The translations under genes were made by a program, and so were the position numbers. The notes under the pieces were generated by a model that had not been told where the DNA came from, searched no databases, and saw only the letters and a program-made list of their open reading frames with translations. This document shows positions 14,692 through 17,744 of a stretch of 17,744 bases of DNA, piece by piece. This DNA is from CALDSL01 sp039810245 (lineage in GTDB: Bacteria; Chloroflexota; Anaerolineae; Anaerolineales; Anaerolineaceae), in contig JBDHWQ010000038.1 in the NCBI GenBank assembly GCA_039810245.1, positions 1 to 17,744 on the forward strand, written 5' to 3'. Within the stretch, counting starts at the first letter, position 1; every line of letters begins with the position of its first letter.

Positions 14692-14720
14692 ATTGTATAG
14701 AAAATTTTTGCGATTTTCAA
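14692..14720 (-). promoter_or_regulatory. Sigma70-type promoter of the small membrane-protein operon
   Basis: On the minus strand TTGAAA (plus 14715-14720), exactly 17 bases, then TACAAT (plus 14692-14697); each hexamer matches 5 of 6. The start would be near 14685, about 25 bases before the ATG at 14660, with AAGGGTG in the leader. Confidence 0.65.
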
Positions 14721-14726
14721 GGAGGC

Positions 14727-14748
14727 AAAACCTGCCAACAGGCTTTTT
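14727..14748 (-). terminator. Weak hairpin with T-tract after the aminotransferase gene
   Basis: CCTG-CCAA-CAGG (14731-14742) is flanked by A4 on the left and T5 on the right, so it looks like a short bidirectional terminator with an A/T-extended stem. It lies about 140 bases beyond the aminotransferase stop, just upstream of the next promoter. The G/C stem is only 4 bp. Confidence 0.35.
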
Positions 14749-14817
14749 GCGCTTTTGTTGATTGGCCCGGCTGTTCACGTTGAGCGAGGATAACGACGCG
14801 TTAAGACCCACCCTTTG

Positions 14818-14853
14818 TCCCTCCAAATCGCTGAAAATCGCGATTTGGAGGGA
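14818..14853. repeat. Perfect 14-bp inverted repeat (copy C of the dispersed hairpin family)
   Basis: TCCCTCCAAATCGC (14818-14831) and GCGATTTGGAGGGA (14840-14853) are exact complements around TGAAAATC. 14829-14853 matches 2991-3015 at 22 of 25 bases, so the two are copies of one element. It follows the aminotransferase gene by about 30 bases and might stabilise its 3' end; no T-run follows on the minus strand. Confidence 0.65.
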
Positions 14854-14884
14854 AGATTGCGACTTTCCCCACGCAGAGATGCGC

Positions 14885-16090
14885 CTAATCCAGGGGAGCC
14901 GGCGCCAGGCTGCGGGCGCGCTCCAGGGCGCGCTGGAAGCCGGGCAGCGCGCGCTCGATCATTTCTTCGCTGGCGGTGAGCGAAATGCGGAAATAGCCAG
15001 GCATCTCGGTTGCCGAGCCCGGCAGGCAGTAGATATGCTCCTCGGCCAGCAGGCGCAGAAATGCCTTGTCATCCTCGATGGGCGAGCGCGGCAGCAGGTA
15101 GAATGTGCCCTGCGGAGAATGCACCTGGTAGCCCATGCGCGACAGCGCCTGCACCATGTGGTCGCGGCGCTGCTGCAAGCGCTCAATGGAAATGGAGAGC
15201 TGGTTCAGGTCGGGCATAGCGTGCTGGAGCAGCGCGTTGGGAAACGCAAAACCGGTGGTCACCTGCGCCAGCAGCAGTGCATCACGCATGCTCTCGCGCT
15301 CAGGCATCTCCGGTGGCAGGGCGATAAAGCCCATGCGCTGGCCAGGGGTGAGCAGCGTTTTCCCGTAGGTGTACACCAGCAGCGCATGCGGGTAAAGCGT
15401 GGTTGGGCTGGTGAACGCCGCCCCATCGTATATGATGCGGCTGTAAGCCTCATCCGAGATCAGGTATACCGGCCGCTCACGCCCCTGGCTGGCATCGCGC
15501 AGCAGGGTAGCCAGCTCGGCCAGCACCTCGCGCGGGTAGATACGCCCGGTGGGATTGTTGGGCGAATTGACGATGATGGCGCGCGTGCGCGCTGTAATCG
15601 CCGCGCGGATGGCTTCCAGGTCGGGGTCAAAGGTCACCGGATCGACCCTGACGCGCACCGGCACGCCGCCGGCGGCAACAATCAGCGCTTCATAGAAAAA
15701 CCACGGTGGTGAGAGGAAAATCACTTCTTCACCGGGGTCCACCAGCGCATTGAGGCACACTGCCAGCCCGGCAAACGCCCCGTTGGTCAGCGCGATGTCT
15801 TCCGGGGCGTACTCCGCGCCGCGCCACGCGCGCAGATGCTCCACCACCGCCTGGCGCGCCGGCGCCTCGCTCATCTTATACGCAAACCAGTTTTTGTCCT
15901 GCGGCTCCAGCGCGCCGCGCAGCGCGCTCACAAACCCCGCCAGCGGCATCTCTTGCGGGTTGCCCAGCGCAAAATCGCAGCCCAGGGGATCCTGGTCGCG
16001 CTGCGCGAACACCGGGTCATTAAACTGGCGCAAAAACAAATCCGCGGCAGCCGCCACCCGGCGCGTACGGTCGGAAACAGGAATCGCCAT
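14885..16090 (-). CDS. Class I/II PLP-dependent aminotransferase (fold type I)
   Basis: A 401-residue cytoplasmic enzyme transferring amino groups between an amino acid and a 2-oxo acid. The fold-type I aspartate-aminotransferase signature is complete: NSPNNPTG with Asn179, SDEAY with Asp213 (pyridine N) and Tyr216, Schiff-base Lys244 in YTYGKTLLTPGQR, phosphate-binding Arg252, and Arg368 (GYFRISLT) for the substrate carboxylate. The substrate is not evident from sequence; aspartate, aromatic or branched-chain amino acids are possible. The ATG at 16090 is preceded by GGAGGGAAGG. An in-frame extension of 20 codons exists, but it overlaps the -10 box and has no family similarity. Glutamate dehydrogenase lies directly upstream but behind its own terminator, so the genes are separate units with a likely shared theme of glutamate/2-oxoglutarate. 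Confidence 0.92.
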   Translation of the reverse strand: MAIPVSDRTRRVAAAADLFLRQFNDPVFAQRDQDPLGCDFALGNPQEMPLAGFVSALRGALEPQDKNWFAYKMSEAPARQAVVEHLRAWRGAEYAPEDIALTNGAFAGLAVCLNALVDPGEEVIFLSPPWFFYEALIVAAGGVPVRVRVDPVTFDPDLEAIRAAITARTRAIIVNSPNNPTGRIYPREVLAELATLLRDASQGRERPVYLISDEAYSRIIYDGAAFTSPTTLYPHALLVYTYGKTLLTPGQRMGFIALPPEMPERESMRDALLLAQVTTGFAFPNALLQHAMPDLNQLSISIERLQQRRDHMVQALSRMGYQVHSPQGTFYLLPRSPIEDDKAFLRLLAEEHIYCLPGSATEMPGYFRISLTASEEMIERALPGFQRALERARSLAPAPLD

Positions 16091-16134
16091 CCTTCCCTCC
16101 ATTACCAACACAATAATATTTACCGATAAAGTCA

Positions 16135-16163
16135 ATAATATGTCGCGCAAACGGGAAAGTCAA
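16135..16163 (-). promoter_or_regulatory. Sigma70-type promoter of the aminotransferase gene
   Basis: On the minus strand TTGACT (plus 16158-16163), exactly 17 bases, TATTAT (plus 16135-16140); both match 5 of 6. The start falls near 16128, giving a leader of about 38 bases with a strong ribosome site. ATTGACTTT occurs twice here, once as the -35 and once just after the -10. Confidence 0.7.
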
Positions 16164-16170
16164 TCACAAA

Positions 16171-16204
16171 TAAAAACCGGGTGCGCCGTATGGGGCGCAC
16201 CCGG
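16171..16204 (-). terminator. Intrinsic terminator of the glutamate dehydrogenase gene
   Basis: On the minus strand CCGGGTGCGCC and GGCGCACCCGG form a perfect 11-bp stem with a 6-base loop, followed by TTTTTATTTG. It lies 35 bases after the gene's stop. Together with the promoter immediately beyond, it separates glutamate dehydrogenase from the aminotransferase. Confidence 0.92.
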
Positions 16205-16239
16205 ATCACTCGAATCGCGTTCAGAGCACAGAGAACGGC

Positions 16240-17526
16240 TTAGATCCAGCCGCGCAACTGCATGGCCTTCACCACGCGGTCAATCGCCACCATATAGGCC
16301 GCGTCGCGGGTGTAGACGTTTTCCTTCAGCGCCATCTTCAGCACGCTGTCGAACGCCACCGACATCTTGGTGTCCAGCTTCTCCAGCACTTCTTCCTTGG
16401 TCCAGTAGAAGTTCATGTCGTTCTGGACGCCTTCGAAGTAGGAGACGGTCACGCCGCCGGCGTTGCACAGGAAGTCGGGGATGACGAAAATGTTGCGTGC
16501 CTTGAAGACCTCATCCGCCTCGGGGGTGGTGGGGCCGTTGGCGCCTTCGGCGACGATGCGCACGCGCGGGCCAATCTGCTGCACGGTCTCGGCGTTCACC
16601 TGGCCTTCCAGCGCGGCCGGGATGAGCACATCCACGTCCTTGGTGATCCACGCGCCGCCATCTTCCAGAACGTAGCCGGCTTCGCGCGCCTTGGCCTTGT
16701 TGATCGAGCCGTACTGGTCGGTGATCGACATCAGGAAGCGCGGGTCAATGCCATCCGCCTTGCTGACGGTGTAGGAAGCGCGGTCTTCGCGGTCCCAGTA
16801 GGACACGCAAATCACCTTGCCGCCCAGCAGCTCGGTGAAGCCGATCGCGGCGTACTGCGCCACGTTGCCAAAGCCCTGGATGGCCGCGGTGCACTGCTTG
16901 GAATCCATGCCCAGGTGCTTCATGGCTTCGCGCACGGTGTAGATCACGCCGAAGCCGGTCGCTTCGGTGCGGCCCAGCGAGCCGCCGCCGCCCACCGGCT
17001 TGCCGGTGATGACGCCCGGGGTGTACTGCCCGGACAGGCGGCTGTATTCGTCCATCATCCAGCCCATCATCTGCGGGGTGGTGCCAACATCGGGGGCTGG
17101 CACATCCTGGCGCGGGCCAATATTGCGCCAGACCACGTTTACAAAGCCGCGCACCAGGCGTTCCTTCTCGCCCACCGAGAGGGTAGCCGGGTCGACGATG
17201 ACGCCGCCCTTGCCGCCGCCCAGGGGGATATCGGCCACGGCGCATTTCCAGGTCATCCACGTGGCCAGCGCGCGCACGGTATCAACCGTCTCGGCCGGGT
17301 GGAAGCGGATGCCGCCCTTGTTCGGGCCGCGGGCATCATTGTGCTGCACGCGGAAGCCCTGGAAGACGCGGATGGTGCCGTCGTCCATGCGCACCGGGAT
17401 GCGAAAATGGAATTCGCGCATAGGCCAGCGCAGCATCTCGCATACCTGCGGGTCCAACTTGAGCAGCTCGGCCACGTGGTCAAACTGCCGCTGCGCCATT
17501 TCGAACGCATTGGTTGTTCCTGCCAT
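16240..17526 (-). CDS. gdhA: Glutamate dehydrogenase
   Basis: A 428-residue hexameric cytoplasmic enzyme interconverting glutamate and 2-oxoglutarate plus ammonia with NAD(P). Size and sequence fit the short bacterial/archaeal class. Substrate and catalytic motifs are intact: GPNKGGIRFHP at 67-77, WMTWKCAVADIPLGGGKGGV with Lys94 and catalytic Lys106, and PAPDVGT with Asp146. The coenzyme domain has the Rossmann loop GFGNVA at 218-223. The end of the second strand reads VSYWDRED without a clear NAD- or NADP-type signature, so coenzyme preference is left open. A later block, DFLCNAGGVTVSYFEG, is also diagnostic. The ATG at 17526 has AGGAG upstream. It is a monocistronic unit between its terminator and a leader of at least 100 bases. 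Confidence 0.97.
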   Translation of the reverse strand: MAGTTNAFEMAQRQFDHVAELLKLDPQVCEMLRWPMREFHFRIPVRMDDGTIRVFQGFRVQHNDARGPNKGGIRFHPAETVDTVRALATWMTWKCAVADIPLGGGKGGVIVDPATLSVGEKERLVRGFVNVVWRNIGPRQDVPAPDVGTTPQMMGWMMDEYSRLSGQYTPGVITGKPVGGGGSLGRTEATGFGVIYTVREAMKHLGMDSKQCTAAIQGFGNVAQYAAIGFTELLGGKVICVSYWDREDRASYTVSKADGIDPRFLMSITDQYGSINKAKAREAGYVLEDGGAWITKDVDVLIPAALEGQVNAETVQQIGPRVRIVAEGANGPTTPEADEVFKARNIFVIPDFLCNAGGVTVSYFEGVQNDMNFYWTKEEVLEKLDTKMSVAFDSVLKMALKENVYTRDAAYMVAIDRVVKAMQLRGWI

Positions 17527-17744
17527 TCCTTATTCTCCTGTGTTATGGATTCGAGGTTCGCTCGGACTCAAACTGGCGCGGGTTGCGAGAAAGCACAACA
17601 GCGGCTTCTCACACTTCACTCCGCGTAGGCTTGGACTTGCCTATTAAGGGTACAACTTAAGCCCCAGGCTTTCAAGGTGACAAAAATTAGCTAAGCGTAG
17701 TGACGGGGGTCACTTAAACGCGCTTATTCCTCTGATTTTATCGT
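17527..17744 (-). promoter_or_regulatory. Upstream region of gdhA with tentative promoter and CRP/FNR-type palindrome
   Basis: A weak promoter candidate on the minus strand is TTGAAA (17670-17675), 17 bases, TACCCT (17647-17652), giving a leader of about 110 bases. Upstream, at 17699-17714, AGTGAC-N4-GTCACT forms a perfect dyad that can be read as GTGA-N6-TCAC, the half-site pattern and spacing of CRP-family operators. It lies about 66 bases before the predicted start. It could equally belong to a gene beyond the right edge. Confidence 0.4.

Noticed and set aside
16091..16150. Extended start of the aminotransferase
   Set aside because: The extension covers the -10 box of a very good promoter, and the strong GGAGG ribosome site lies just before the ATG at 16090.

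Overview
The window looks like chromosomal DNA of a high-GC environmental bacterium, most likely a member of the Chloroflexota (Anaerolineae-like). The reasons are the Thr/Pro-rich LysM surface protein, a multi-repeat membrane protein resembling the DUF5671 group, several lipoproteins with clean lipoboxes, C/G-rich intergenic hairpin repeats, and gatC-gatA separated from gatB. The assignment is an inference from style and gene content; no rRNA or single marker settles it. Coding is dense and almost entirely on the minus strand. The exceptions are one flavoprotein gene and one small lipoprotein remnant.

Layout. 1-2823 (minus): a MacB/LolCDE-type ABC exporter, with the ATPase followed by a large FtsX-family permease that runs off the left edge. 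3048-3848 (minus): a molybdate-binding lipoprotein (modA) without modB or modC. 4022-5437 (plus): a berberine-bridge-type FAD oxidoreductase, divergent from modA. 5438-5735: a convergent gap with hairpins and a MITE-like repeat. 5736-7844 (minus): a cytochrome cd1 nitrite reductase (nirS) that is lipid-anchored and carries an extra N-terminal cytochrome c domain. 8027-9442 (minus): a surface protein with a CAP/SCP domain, three LysM repeats and a C-terminal membrane anchor. 9443-9797: a repeat-filled spacer with a REP-like element and two C/G-rich hairpins. 9798-11587 (minus): gatC-gatA. 11615-13519 (minus): a multi-spanning membrane protein with a soluble tail. 13715-13927 (plus): a probable lipoprotein-gene remnant. 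13870-14660 (minus): a two-gene operon of small membrane proteins. 14885-16090 (minus): a PLP aminotransferase. 16240-17526 (minus): glutamate dehydrogenase.

How the genes may work together. nirS points to dissimilatory nitrite reduction to NO. ModA would supply molybdate, for example to a nitrate reductase, but no such enzyme, no NO reductase and no heme d1 synthesis genes are present here. Glutamate dehydrogenase beside an aminotransferase forms a nitrogen/amino-acid pair. GatCA belongs to tRNA-dependent amidation of Glu or Asp. Several promoters, three good intrinsic terminators and two probably leaderless genes (gatC and the CAP/LysM gene) can be read directly. The most interesting points are the fused NirS architecture, the hairpin between the LysM gene and nirS that is both a terminator and an FNR-type palindrome, the matched leaderless promoters, and the dispersed hairpin repeats.
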